NCBI GenBank assembly: GCA_913046335.1
Contig: CAJWSU010000002.1
Location: 1 to 64,000, forward strand
DNA: 64,000 bases
Direction: 5' to 3'
DNA from: TMED109 sp002684605
Lineage (GTDB): Bacteria > Pseudomonadota > Alphaproteobacteria > TMED109
The position numbers and the translations under genes were made by a program. The stretch's first letter is position 1; each line of letters begins with the position of its first letter. The notes under the pieces were generated by a model. The model saw nothing but the letters and a program-made list of their open reading frames with translations, made no database searches and was not told the DNA's origin. Positions 8,748 through 18,024 of the stretch are shown here, piece after piece.

Positions 8748-11579
8748 GTGGTATTGAATTTTTCTTTAAAATTGATAAATAATATTTGTATAGCAATAGG
8801 AGCACTTTTATCGGTATTAGCAATTGCTATAGCCTCTTTATCTATATTCTTTATAATTAATACTTCAATAAAAATTGATGATAATAATAAATTTTTAACA
8901 AATCTAATAAGTTGGTATTATAATAAGCCAATTTCTTTTGAATATATAAAGGTAGATAGAGTAATAGAATCATATAGTTTTTTCATTGAAATTAATGGTT
9001 TTAAAATAGATAAATATGAAAATTATAAAAATATTGAAGTGGATAATATAAAATTTAATATTAATTTAAGTAATTTTTTTAATAATAAATACTATATGTC
9101 AAATGTAGCAATTAAAAATCCAAACATAACATATAACTCCTTAAAAAGTTTGCAAGAGTCTAATCAAGTTATAGAAATATTTAATACTCTTTTAAAAAAT
9201 ATTGATGACTTAAATGTTTATAATGGAACACTTACCTATATACATAAAGATACAAAATATTTTTTATCAAAAATTAATTTTAATAAAAATAGTTCAACAA
9301 ATATAGATATTCTTGGTGATTTTTTATATAAGAATTATTATATAGATGCAGAAGCTAAGAAATTTACATTTAAAGTAAATAAAGCATTAAATAATTTTAA
9401 TATATCCATAAATTTTTATGAATTATCTTTACCCGACTTTATTCATAAAAAGCTAAATAATAGCGATAAATATTCCATTAATGGATTATATAGTGGTGTA
9501 ATAATTTTTAATTTTGCTAAAAAAGAATTGACCAACCTTCAACTAATTTTAAATTCAGACAATACTTTTATTAAGCTTAAAAAACCTTTATTATATGATA
9601 ATTTTACTATAAATTCCATTCCTAATATTACTAATTTATCATTGAATTTGTCATATAATTTTAAAACTTCAAATATAAATATTAATAACTTAATTTTAAA
9701 TTTACAAAATAATTCTGATATCAATTCCGAAGTAATATTTTTAGGCGATATTATTTTAGACAATTCATATTTTAAGATTAATTATGTTTTTAATAATATT
9801 TTTATAAATGATTACATTTTAGCAAACAACCAAAGTAATAACTTTTTTTTTAAAAACTTTTTTTCTGGTAAAGGTAATTTTAGTATATCCAATAATAGTT
9901 TAGATAAGTTAAAACTAATTGTTAATAATGCTACATATAATGAAGTTAATTTTTCAGATATAATTATCAATCTTAATAATATTACTAATACTTCTAATAT
10001 AGCTTTTAGTTTAGATGGAAAGCATTCAAATTTTCTATCTTTTAATAAGGTATTTAATATACTTGACTATGATTACCTAAACTACTTTTCAAAAAAAGAT
10101 ATTGAGGCATATCATAAATTAAATGTTAACATAAAATATAATGATATATCTAAAAACTATAACAATTTTATTATTATTGTGGATGGTTATTTTTCAGCAA
10201 TAAATACAAAAAAAATATATATAAATAATAACATATTTTTAAATAATCTTAACTATAATATCAGTATAAAAAATAATAATATTAGCATAGATGGTTTAGC
10301 GGATATTAATAATTCAATCATTAATTTTAATTTTTTAAAATCAGATATTTCTGAAATGAATTTAAAGTTTAATTTTAATGATAAGATATTTTCTAATTAT
10401 AGTAACTTGAGTAATCTCAAAGGAAGTGCATTAGTAGATTGTAAAATTAATAGAAAAGATAAAATTGATTTATATTCATGTAATATAAATCTTATTAATT
10501 CTTTACTATCATTTCCTAATTTTAATTATGTTAAAGATTATAGTGAAGAAGCATTATTAAGCATAAATGGTATTTTTAGTAATAATTTATTATATGACAA
10601 TATTAATTTCAATTTCATTCATAATGAGAATTTACTTGGTGGCTATTTAAAATTGGATGATATGTTGGATGGTTTCTATATCAATTTTAAAAAACTAATT
10701 TTTAATAAAAATGATCTTAAATTAGAAATATTGTATAAAAAAAATTTTCTAGATATCACTCTATTATCTGGTGTATTTAACTTAGTACCTTTTTACTCTA
10801 ATATTAATAGTAATAAAATGAATAATAATATAATTAGTCTAAATGGTAATTTGGATAAAATTATTATTTTTGAAAATCTTGAGTTAGAAGATATAAAAAT
10901 TAAATCAAAAAATATTTATAATAATATTATTATTAATTCAACTTATGATTCCATAGAATCTGTGAATTTTAATATTGATAAAACTAAAAATAGTGAGATT
11001 TTTTCATATAATTTTAAGGCTTCTAATGCTGGTAAGTTTTTTAATTTACTTAATTATCGAACAGAAATTAAAGATGGTATATTATCTTCAGAAGGCTTCA
11101 TAGGAAGTTTAGATGATGATAATGATATTATGGGTACCCTAAGTATAGATAATTTTAAAATTATGAAAGCTCCTTTATTTGCAGAGTTATTATTAGCTGC
11201 TTCTTTTACAGGTTTATCTGAGGTATTTAATAATGAAGGAGTATCATTTGATCAGTTTGATGCGCAGTTTACAAAAAATAATAATATTATTAATATCAAT
11301 AAATCTAGAGCTTATGGATTTTCATTAGGTTTAACAGGAGAAGGTTTCATCAATATATTAGATAAATCTATACAAATTGATGGGTCTATAGTCCCAGCTT
11401 ATACTTTAAATACTATTTTTAATGATTTACCTATTATTGGGGAATTACTATCTGGCAAGGAAGATGAAGGAATATTTGCTTTTAATTATTCTGCAAAAGG
11501 TAATTGGGTTAATCCTGATATCCAAGTAAATCCTTTATCTATTTTAACACCAGGTATAATGAGGAGTTTATTTGATTAA
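8748..11579 (+). CDS. large AsmA/YhdP-like envelope protein
   Basis: This 943-residue protein has one N-terminal transmembrane helix (about 10-36) followed by a long periplasmic region of repeated beta-strand segments rich in Asn, Ile and Phe. The last 200 residues match the AsmA-like C-terminal domain of the YhdP/DUF3971 group: a GTLSIDNFKIMKAP block, then AELLLAASFTGL, and FNYSAKGNWVNPDIQVNPLS near the end. These proteins are thought to form bridge-like channels that carry phospholipids between inner and outer membrane. The start is GTG 8748. It stands alone between divergent bcp and convergent tyrS. Its extreme Asn content reflects the AT bias. Confidence 0.8.
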   Translation: MVLNFSLKLINNICIAIGALLSVLAIAIASLSIFFIINTSIKIDDNNKFLTNLISWYYNKPISFEYIKVDRVIESYSFFIEINGFKIDKYENYKNIEVDNIKFNINLSNFFNNKYYMSNVAIKNPNITYNSLKSLQESNQVIEIFNTLLKNIDDLNVYNGTLTYIHKDTKYFLSKINFNKNSSTNIDILGDFLYKNYYIDAEAKKFTFKVNKALNNFNISINFYELSLPDFIHKKLNNSDKYSINGLYSGVIIFNFAKKELTNLQLILNSDNTFIKLKKPLLYDNFTINSIPNITNLSLNLSYNFKTSNININNLILNLQNNSDINSEVIFLGDIILDNSYFKINYVFNNIFINDYILANNQSNNFFFKNFFSGKGNFSISNNSLDKLKLIVNNATYNEVNFSDIIINLNNITNTSNIAFSLDGKHSNFLSFNKVFNILDYDYLNYFSKKDIEAYHKLNVNIKYNDISKNYNNFIIIVDGYFSAINTKKIYINNNIFLNNLNYNISIKNNNISIDGLADINNSIINFNFLKSDISEMNLKFNFNDKIFSNYSNLSNLKGSALVDCKINRKDKIDLYSCNINLINSLLSFPNFNYVKDYSEEALLSINGIFSNNLLYDNINFNFIHNENLLGGYLKLDDMLDGFYINFKKLIFNKNDLKLEILYKKNFLDITLLSGVFNLVPFYSNINSNKMNNNIISLNGNLDKIIIFENLELEDIKIKSKNIYNNIIINSTYDSIESVNFNIDKTKNSEIFSYNFKASNAGKFFNLLNYRTEIKDGILSSEGFIGSLDDDNDIMGTLSIDNFKIMKAPLFAELLLAASFTGLSEVFNNEGVSFDQFDAQFTKNNNIININKSRAYGFSLGLTGEGFINILDKSIQIDGSIVPAYTLNTIFNDLPIIGELLSGKEDEGIFAFNYSAKGNWVNPDIQVNPLSILTPGIMRSLFD

Positions 11580-11585
11580 AAAGTA

Positions 11586-12857
11586 TTATTTAATTTTTAT
11601 TAGAATATGCTTTTTCTTTCCGGCAGATAATTTAATTTGATTATTGTCCTGAAAATCTAACTGATTAATTTTTTTATTTTCATCTTTTATAGTAATATCA
11701 TTTATTTTTACTGCGGACCCTCTTATTAACCGTCTTGCTTCTCCTTTGCTATTGGCTAAATAATTACTTTCTATCATGCAATCTAATATGCTAATTTCTT
11801 TTAAAATTTGCTGAGAGCTAAAATATATTATTGGAAGGTTTTTTTGCTCTCCAATATTTTGAAATATACTTTTTGCAGTGTCTAAGGCTTTATTTTTTTC
11901 ATCTTCCCCGTGTAATAATGTTGTCGCAGCATTTGCTAAAATTATTTTTGCTTCATTAATTTCTGCACCTTTTAATTCTTTCAATTTATTGATTTCTTCT
12001 AAACTAATTTCTGTAAATAGTTTAAGGAACTTAATTACATCTTTGTCTTCTGTATTTCTCCAAAATTGCCAATAGTCCCAAGGAGAGCATAAGTCAGAGT
12101 TAAGCCATACTGCTCCATTAGCAGTTTTTCCCATTTTTGAACCAGATGCCGTAGTTATTAGTGGCGATGTAAGTCCAAATAAATTACTTTTATCTTCATT
12201 AATATTTACTCTTCTATTGAGTTCAATACCATTAATAATATTGCCCCATTGATCAGATCCACCCATTTGTAAAATGCAATTGTACCTTTGTTTAAGTTCG
12301 TAAAAATCATAGCCTTGCAAAATCATATAATTGAATTCAAGGAATGATAAAGTTTGTTCCCTATCAAGTCTTAGTTTTACAGAATCAAACCCTAGCATTC
12401 TGTTGACAGAAAAATGTTTACCAAAATCTCTTAAGAAATCGATATAGTTTAATTTTGTAAGCCATTCTACATTATTAACCATTACAGCAGAATTTGAATT
12501 ACTATCAAAACTTATAAATTTTTCAAAGACATTTTTGATGCCTATAGCATTTTTTTCAATTATGTCATTAGTTAGAAGTTTTCTAGATTCATCCTTACCA
12601 GAAGGATCTCCCACTAATGTTGTTCCTCCCCCTAAAAGAACAATAGGCTTATGTCCTGACTTTTGATACCAGCGAAGTAGCATTATTTGGATCAATGACC
12701 CAACGTGTAAGCTTGGCGCAGTGCAATCAAAACCTATATAAGCAGGTATATTGTTATTCTTGAAAAGAATTTTGTCTAGGTTATCTATATCTGTAGCTTG
12801 ATGAATAAATCCGCGTGCTGTAATCTCTTTTATAAAAGCTGAATTGTAAATTGTCAT
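11586..12857 (-). CDS. tyrS: tyrosyl-tRNA synthetase
   Basis: It charges tRNA-Tyr with tyrosine. The 423-residue protein is a class I synthetase: the HIGH-equivalent motif is HVGS at residues 51-54, the tyrosine-binding block QMGGSDQWGN is at 197-206, and the KMSKS-equivalent KMGKT is at 241-245. A C-terminal S4 RNA-binding domain is present (ARRLIRGSAVKIND). Length and domain order are normal for the bacterial TyrRS of the E. coli type. It is convergent with the AsmA-like gene (6 bases apart) and divergent from anmK, the usual alphaproteobacterial neighbour. Confidence 0.97.
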   Translation of the reverse strand: MTIYNSAFIKEITARGFIHQATDIDNLDKILFKNNNIPAYIGFDCTAPSLHVGSLIQIMLLRWYQKSGHKPIVLLGGGTTLVGDPSGKDESRKLLTNDIIEKNAIGIKNVFEKFISFDSNSNSAVMVNNVEWLTKLNYIDFLRDFGKHFSVNRMLGFDSVKLRLDREQTLSFLEFNYMILQGYDFYELKQRYNCILQMGGSDQWGNIINGIELNRRVNINEDKSNLFGLTSPLITTASGSKMGKTANGAVWLNSDLCSPWDYWQFWRNTEDKDVIKFLKLFTEISLEEINKLKELKGAEINEAKIILANAATTLLHGEDEKNKALDTAKSIFQNIGEQKNLPIIYFSSQQILKEISILDCMIESNYLANSKGEARRLIRGSAVKINDITIKDENKKINQLDFQDNNQIKLSAGKKKHILIKIK

Positions 12858-12905
12858 AATGTCTAACCTTATAAACTAATATTTATTTTTTAAAGGACAT
12901 ATCTA

Positions 12906-14045
12906 ATGAAAACAAGAGATAAATATAGTTATTTTGGTAATTCTAAAAAAATTATTTTTAATGCTATCGGTTTAATGAGCGGTACTTCTTTGGATGGAGT
13001 AGATATAGCCTTAATTAAAACAGATGGTGATAAAAAAATAATTTTAAATAATTTTAAAACTTATCAATATAGTAAACGTTTAATAACTAATATGGAGAAT
13101 TTTATTAATACTAGGAAAGGTATTAAAAATACTAATTATTTACTTACTAAGTTTCATGCAGATAGTGTCCTCTCTTTTTTGAAAGATAATAATATTAATT
13201 ATGACGAAATAGATATAATTGGTTTTCATGGCCAAACAATTTTTCATAACCCTAATGAAAGTTGGACATGGCAATTAGGTGATGGAAAGCACTTATCAAC
13301 TTCAGTAAATATTCCTGTTATTTCAAATTTTAGGTATAGAGATATTTGTTTAGGCGGGCAAGGAGCTCCTTTAGTTGGAATTTGGCACAAAACTTTATTA
13401 ATGAATATTAAGAATATTAATTATCCTTGTGTTTTTATAAATGTAGGTGGAGTATCTAATATTACATATATTGATAACATAAATAATACGCCATTAAGTT
13501 TTGATATAGGAGTGGGTAATGGCCCATTAGATTTAGTAATGCAAAAATTTTTCAATCAGAGTTATGATGTAAATGGTAAAATTAGTTTTAATGGAGATAT
13601 CAATTATAAAGCTCTAAATAATATATTAAATGATCCTTGGTACAAAACTCCTCCACCTAAATCAATAGATAAGAACTACTTAAACCATTTAGTATTTAAT
13701 AATATTAGCAATTTAAAGCCTATAGATCAGGCAGCAACTCTATCCAAATTAATTAGCATGCAGCTGAAAGAAAGTCTCAAATTTTTTGATAACGATCCAA
13801 AATGTTTATATATCTCTGGGGGAGGTTCTAAAAATATCGCGATTATGCAAGGTTTTTTTAAAGATTATAATAATATAATAGCCTCTTTAGATGATAATAA
13901 TTGGAATGCAGATGCTATGGAGGCGCAAGCTTTTGCTTATTTAGCTGTGAGAAGTATTAAAAGCTTACCATATACATATAAAATTATTACAGGAGTTGAT
14001 GCTCCAACTTCTGGTGGTTTGTTAAGTTTTCCAAATAATAATTAA
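12906..14045 (+). CDS. anmK: anhydro-N-acetylmuramic acid kinase
   Basis: It phosphorylates and opens 1,6-anhydro-MurNAc to MurNAc-6-phosphate in recycling of peptidoglycan fragments. The 379-residue protein begins with the family signature IGLMSGTSLDGVDIAL. It also carries IGFHGQTIFHNP, FINVGGVSNITYI, FDIGVGNGPLD and the C-terminal ISGGGSKN block, followed by NWNADAMEAQAFAYLAVR. It is divergent from tyrS by 48 bases and its stop overlaps the convergent hydrolase gene by four bases. The pairing tyrS/anmK is widespread in alphaproteobacteria. Confidence 0.96.
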   Translation: MKTRDKYSYFGNSKKIIFNAIGLMSGTSLDGVDIALIKTDGDKKIILNNFKTYQYSKRLITNMENFINTRKGIKNTNYLLTKFHADSVLSFLKDNNINYDEIDIIGFHGQTIFHNPNESWTWQLGDGKHLSTSVNIPVISNFRYRDICLGGQGAPLVGIWHKTLLMNIKNINYPCVFINVGGVSNITYIDNINNTPLSFDIGVGNGPLDLVMQKFFNQSYDVNGKISFNGDINYKALNNILNDPWYKTPPPKSIDKNYLNHLVFNNISNLKPIDQAATLSKLISMQLKESLKFFDNDPKCLYISGGGSKNIAIMQGFFKDYNNIIASLDDNNWNADAMEAQAFAYLAVRSIKSLPYTYKIITGVDAPTSGGLLSFPNNN

Positions 14046-14677
14046 ATATTCTTATCTATATATTTTAGAATTTTTTTCTGAATATCTTCTAAATTTTTTT
14101 TAAAAAAATGATCAGCACCATTAATTTTTTTATAATCAATAGTAATGCTTTTTTGTTTATTAAGTTTTACAACTAATTCACTAACAGCTTCTTCTTTGAC
14201 TATATTATCTTCTGTCCCTTGTATTATTAACCCTGATGCTGGACATGGTGCCAAAAAAGAAAAATCATATAAACTGGCTGGAGGACTAATTGCAACAAAA
14301 CCAGATATTTCTGGCCTTCTCATTAAAAGCTGTAAAGATAGCCATGCTCCAAAAGAAAAACCAGCAATCCACGTGGTTTTAGCGGCAGGGTTCTCTGATT
14401 GAAGCCAGTCCAAGGCTGCTGCTGCATCAGTTAGTTCACCAACTCCACTATCATATGTACCTAAACTTTTTCCGACACCTCTAAAATTAAATCTTAAAGT
14501 AGAAAAATTTGATTTTTTAAAGGCTTGATAAGTATTATAAACTAACTTGTTATTCATTGTACCACCTTGTCTTGGATGTGGATGTAAAACAAGACAAATT
14601 GGTGCTCTTGGATCATCTGCCTTATGATATCTTGCTTCTAATCTTCCTTCTGGACCAGGTATAATTATTTCAGGCAT
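14042..14677 (-). CDS. small alpha/beta hydrolase
   Basis: This is a short alpha/beta-fold hydrolase of about 211 residues with the nucleophile elbow GFSFG (Ser), an oxyanion-side HPHPRQGG motif, LRFNFRGVGKS and a C-terminal GADHFF histidine block. It belongs to the widespread alphaproteobacterial group whose members begin MPE and carry GPEGRLEARYH. I place the start at ATG 14677 rather than the upstream TTG at 14689, because GGAAA just upstream serves as the ribosome binding site for the ATG. The substrate is unknown. It overlaps the convergent anmK stop by four bases. Confidence 0.85.
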   Translation of the reverse strand: MPEIIIPGPEGRLEARYHKADDPRAPICLVLHPHPRQGGTMNNKLVYNTYQAFKKSNFSTLRFNFRGVGKSLGTYDSGVGELTDAAAALDWLQSENPAAKTTWIAGFSFGAWLSLQLLMRRPEISGFVAISPPASLYDFSFLAPCPASGLIIQGTEDNIVKEEAVSELVVKLNKQKSITIDYKKINGADHFFKKNLEDIQKKILKYIDKNI

Positions 14678-14842
14678 TTTTATTTCCAATTGATGATTTA
14701 GAGATTATTATATACCATACAGTATATAAACTTGTTAATTAGCTTTATTAATAGTAATAATACTTCGTTTATTAAGTATTACTTATATATATAAATTAAT
14801 ATTTTTAATAAAGTTTTTTTATTATAATTTAAAGGATTTAAA

Positions 14843-15355
14843 TTGTTTAATTCTATTAAAGATCAAATTGTTTCAATGAAAAAAAGAGATCCGGCCGCTA
14901 GATCTTTATTAGAAATAATCCTTTGTTATCCAGGTTTGCATGCACTATTTTTTCATAGGGTTGCTCATGTGCTATGGAATTTTAAGTTGTATTTGATTGC
15001 AAGGTTTGTATCCCATATATCTAGATTTTTAACAGCTATAGAAATTCATCCAGCAGCAAAAATTGGAAAAAGATTTTTTATAGATCATGGAGTAGGAGTG
15101 GTTATAGGGGAAACTGCTGAGTTAGGGGATGATGTTTTTATTTACCATCAAGTAACATTAGGTGCTACTACTTCAAAACAAATAAAGAGACATCCTACAA
15201 TAGGTAATGGCGTAATAATAGGAGCTGGAGCAAAATTACTAGGGCCTATTAAAGTTGGTAATGAAGCTAGAATTGGAGCTAACTCTGTAGTTGTGGCAGA
15301 TGTTCCTGAAGGAGCAACAATGGTTGGTATTCCTGCAAAAGAATTTAAAAAGTAA
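14843..15355 (+). CDS. cysE: serine O-acetyltransferase, short form
   Basis: It makes O-acetylserine from serine and acetyl-CoA, the first step of cysteine synthesis. The 170-residue protein has the left-handed beta-helix hexapeptide repeats. The catalytic region is IDHGVGVVIGETAELGDD, followed by HQVTLGATT. It lacks most of the N-terminal helical domain of the E. coli enzyme, as in other short SAT forms of about this length. The start is TTG 14843 behind the site AAAGGA at 14831-14836. It heads a run that continues with two cysteine desulfurases, so cysteine made here can directly feed sulfur transfer. Confidence 0.93.
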   Translation: MFNSIKDQIVSMKKRDPAARSLLEIILCYPGLHALFFHRVAHVLWNFKLYLIARFVSHISRFLTAIEIHPAAKIGKRFFIDHGVGVVIGETAELGDDVFIYHQVTLGATTSKQIKRHPTIGNGVIIGAGAKLLGPIKVGNEARIGANSVVVADVPEGATMVGIPAKEFKK

Positions 15356-15381
15356 AAGTTTATTTTTATTAAGGATTAGTT

Positions 15382-16503
15382 ATGGGGTTATATTTAGATT
15401 ATAATGCTTCTGCTCCTATGTTAGAGGGTTCTATGGATGCAATTATAAAAGCAATGCAGCTAATAGGAAACCCATCTTCAATACATACTTCTGGAAGAAA
15501 AGTAAAAACTGTAATAGAAGACGCAAGAGAATTAGTTGCAGGTACCATAGGGACTTATCCGCAAAATATAATATTTACATCTGGGGCCTCAGAATCAAAT
15601 GCTTTAGCATTTAAATATGCTGAAAATATGCAAGTCATTACTTCTGCAATTGAGCATGAATCAGTGTTAGAACAAAAAAATAAAGACTCAATTATTATAT
15701 CAGTAAATAATGACGGTATAATTAATATGGATCACCTCGAGAGAGCTCTTTCTGAAAATATAGAAAGTAAATTATTTGTCTCTGTAATGGCTGTAAATAA
15801 TGAAACCGGTATAATACAACCAATAGAAAAAATAGCTGCTTTATGTTTAAAGTATAATAGTGTTTTTCATGTAGATGCTGTTCAAGCAATAGGTAGAATT
15901 GAAATTTCTATGTCAAAATTGAATATTGACCTACTAACCATTTCTTCCCATAAAATTGGTGGACCTAAAGGTATAGGTTGTTTAGCTGTTAATGAGAGTG
16001 TGTATAATAGTTTGTCACCTATTATATATGGAGGCGGACAAGAAAGAGGAATTAGGGCAGGTACTGAAGCTGTGTCTCAAATTGCTGGTTTTGGAGTTGC
16101 TGCTAAATATTCTAGAAAATTTAATTTATTAAAAACAAAAACCTCTAGAGATTTATTAGAAGAAAATCTTTTAGATCTAATTCCAGATATTATAATTATA
16201 GGAAAAAATGTGCCAAGAGTTGCAAATACAACTGCAATAGCATTTAAAAACATATTAGCTGAGAGTATAGTAATTGCTCTTGATATAGAAGGTTATGAAG
16301 TTAGTTCTGGCTCAGCTTGTTCTTCTGGAAAAATTTCTGAAAGTCATGTATTATTAGCAATGGGTTTAGATAAGAGTTTAGTTAAAGGTTCTATAAGAAT
16401 TAGTTTATGCAGAGCTCTAGAAAAAAATGAAATTGTAGCGTTTTGTAATGTTTTATATAAAATAATACAAAAGTTATCAAAAAAAGATAAAGTTATACTA
16501 TGA
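15382..16503 (+). CDS. cysteine desulfurase, NifS-like paralogue
   Basis: This PLP enzyme takes sulfur from cysteine as an enzyme persulfide. In the 373-residue protein the PLP lysine is Lys191 (SSHKIGGPKG), the catalytic Cys is Cys313 in SSGSACSSG, and the N-terminal YLDYNASAPM block is typical. It is more divergent than the IscS that follows. The two overlap by four bases (ATGA), so their translation is coupled. Two desulfurases in tandem are seen in several alphaproteobacteria. Whether this copy has its own acceptor is not visible. Confidence 0.92.
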   Translation: MGLYLDYNASAPMLEGSMDAIIKAMQLIGNPSSIHTSGRKVKTVIEDARELVAGTIGTYPQNIIFTSGASESNALAFKYAENMQVITSAIEHESVLEQKNKDSIIISVNNDGIINMDHLERALSENIESKLFVSVMAVNNETGIIQPIEKIAALCLKYNSVFHVDAVQAIGRIEISMSKLNIDLLTISSHKIGGPKGIGCLAVNESVYNSLSPIIYGGGQERGIRAGTEAVSQIAGFGVAAKYSRKFNLLKTKTSRDLLEENLLDLIPDIIIIGKNVPRVANTTAIAFKNILAESIVIALDIEGYEVSSGSACSSGKISESHVLLAMGLDKSLVKGSIRISLCRALEKNEIVAFCNVLYKIIQKLSKKDKVIL

Positions 16504-17660
16504 AGCCAATATATTTAGATTATCAGTCTACAACTCCTACAGACGATAAGGTGTTAAAAAAAATGATGCCTTTTTTTAGTGATATTTATGGAAACCCTCA
16601 TTCATCTAATCATAGCTTTGGAACTTCAGCTAGTCAGGCAATAGATTTAAGCCGTCAAGTAATCGCTTCATCAATAGGAGCAGATAAATCTGAAATTATC
16701 TTTACTTCAGGTGCAACTGAGTCAAATAATTTAGCAATAAAGGGTGCATTTTTATATAGGTACAAATATCAGAATAGAAAAAAAATTATTATTGCTGCTA
16801 CAGAGCATAAATGTGTAATAGAGGCTTCAAAATCATTAACTTCTTTAGGAGCAGAAGTGGTAATAATAGAAGTAAACAAAGAGGGGAAAGTAGATTTAGA
16901 AAAACTTAAAGATATTATTAATGAAGATGTTGCAATAGTCTCAGTTATGCTAGCAAATAATGAAATTGGAGTTATTCAGCCACTTAAAGATATTTCTAAA
17001 ATATGTAAGGAATTTAATGTTTGGCTGCATTCTGACGCAGCACAAGCTATAGGAAATTTAAAGGTTAATGTTAATTTATTAGGTATAGACCTATTAAGTA
17101 TTTCAAGTCATAAAGTATATGGTCCCAAAGGGATTGGGTGCTTATATGTCAGAAGAAAACCAAGAATAAGGTTAATATCTCAAATAGATGGTGGTGGTCA
17201 AGAACGTTTAATTAGATCTGGTACTTTACCTACACCACTTATTGTAGGTTTTTCTGAGGCTATTAAAATTAGTAACGATAATTTAGATATTAATATTAAA
17301 AAATTAAAAATAATGAGAGATAAGCTTCATAAAAACTTAACAACGGATGTCAGTGAAATAATATTGAATGGTCCTTCTATTGACGGTGACCGATTGCCAA
17401 ATAACTTAAATTATACTGTTAAAGGTATTAGCGGTGCAAATTTAACAGAAGTTCTTGGAGGTCAAGTAGCGTTTTCGGCAGGTTCAGCCTGCGCTACTGG
17501 AGGTATAGAGCCTTCATATGTATTAAACTCTATTGGATTAGATGATGAAAGTGCATTATCTTCATTTAGGATGTCTGTAGGAAGAAATACAACGATAAAT
17601 GATATTAACACAGCTTCAAAAATTATTAGTGATAAGATAAAAGTATTAAAAAATTTATGA
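16500..17660 (+). CDS. iscS: cysteine desulfurase IscS
   Basis: This is the main housekeeping desulfurase, supplying sulfur for Fe-S clusters and for tRNA thiolation. In the 386-residue protein the N-terminus reads YLDYQSTTP, the PLP lysine is Lys205 (SSHKVYGPKGIG), and the catalytic Cys is Cys331 in SAGSACATGG. The substrate-site block GGGQERLIRSGT is intact. It overlaps the previous desulfurase by four bases and is followed nine bases later by a ferredoxin. No iscU, iscA, hscA/B or iscR is adjacent. Downstream mnmA depends on IscS sulfur, so the grouping makes sense functionally. Confidence 0.95.
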   Translation: MKPIYLDYQSTTPTDDKVLKKMMPFFSDIYGNPHSSNHSFGTSASQAIDLSRQVIASSIGADKSEIIFTSGATESNNLAIKGAFLYRYKYQNRKKIIIAATEHKCVIEASKSLTSLGAEVVIIEVNKEGKVDLEKLKDIINEDVAIVSVMLANNEIGVIQPLKDISKICKEFNVWLHSDAAQAIGNLKVNVNLLGIDLLSISSHKVYGPKGIGCLYVRRKPRIRLISQIDGGGQERLIRSGTLPTPLIVGFSEAIKISNDNLDINIKKLKIMRDKLHKNLTTDVSEIILNGPSIDGDRLPNNLNYTVKGISGANLTEVLGGQVAFSAGSACATGGIEPSYVLNSIGLDDESALSSFRMSVGRNTTINDINTASKIISDKIKVLKNL

Positions 17661-17669
17661 GAATTAAAA

Positions 17670-18014
17670 TTGCCTAAAATTATTTTTAAATATAAAGATA
17701 AAGATGTTATTATTGATGAAAACAATAATGATTTAACTATTTTAGAAATAGCACAAAAAAACGGTATAGATTTAGAGGGTTCTTGTGAAGGCTCACTTGC
17801 TTGCTCTACATGCCATATTATAGTAGATAAAGAATGGTATAGTATGTTGGATAAGCCTAGCTGGGATGAAGAAGATATGTTGGATTTGGCTACTGGTTTA
17901 ACATTAACATCAAGGTTAGGGTGTCAAATAACAGTAACAGATAAATTAGATGGGCTAAAAGTATCGCTGCCATTTATACAAAGTGACATACGCTTAAACA
18001 ATAAAAAATATTAA
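17670..18014 (+). CDS. fdx: adrenodoxin-type 2Fe-2S ferredoxin
   Basis: This small electron carrier, of the type that works with IscS in Fe-S cluster assembly, has 114 residues. Its four cluster ligands are Cys39, Cys45, Cys48 and Cys85, in the pattern CEGSLACSTCH and SRLGCQI. The start is TTG 17670, nine bases after iscS. The family length is normal. It is the only other isc-type gene in this block. Its partner reductase may be the ferredoxin-NADP reductase, of which only a broken copy is visible at 23.4 kb. Confidence 0.94.
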   Translation: MPKIIFKYKDKDVIIDENNNDLTILEIAQKNGIDLEGSCEGSLACSTCHIIVDKEWYSMLDKPSWDEEDMLDLATGLTLTSRLGCQITVTDKLDGLKVSLPFIQSDIRLNNKKY

Positions 18015-18024
18015 AAGAGGTAAA

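Noticed and set aside
8748..11579. Extreme Asn/Ile content of the AsmA-like protein as a sign of foreign origin
   Set aside because: Other genes show the same AT-driven bias; a beta-rich, weakly constrained protein shows it most.
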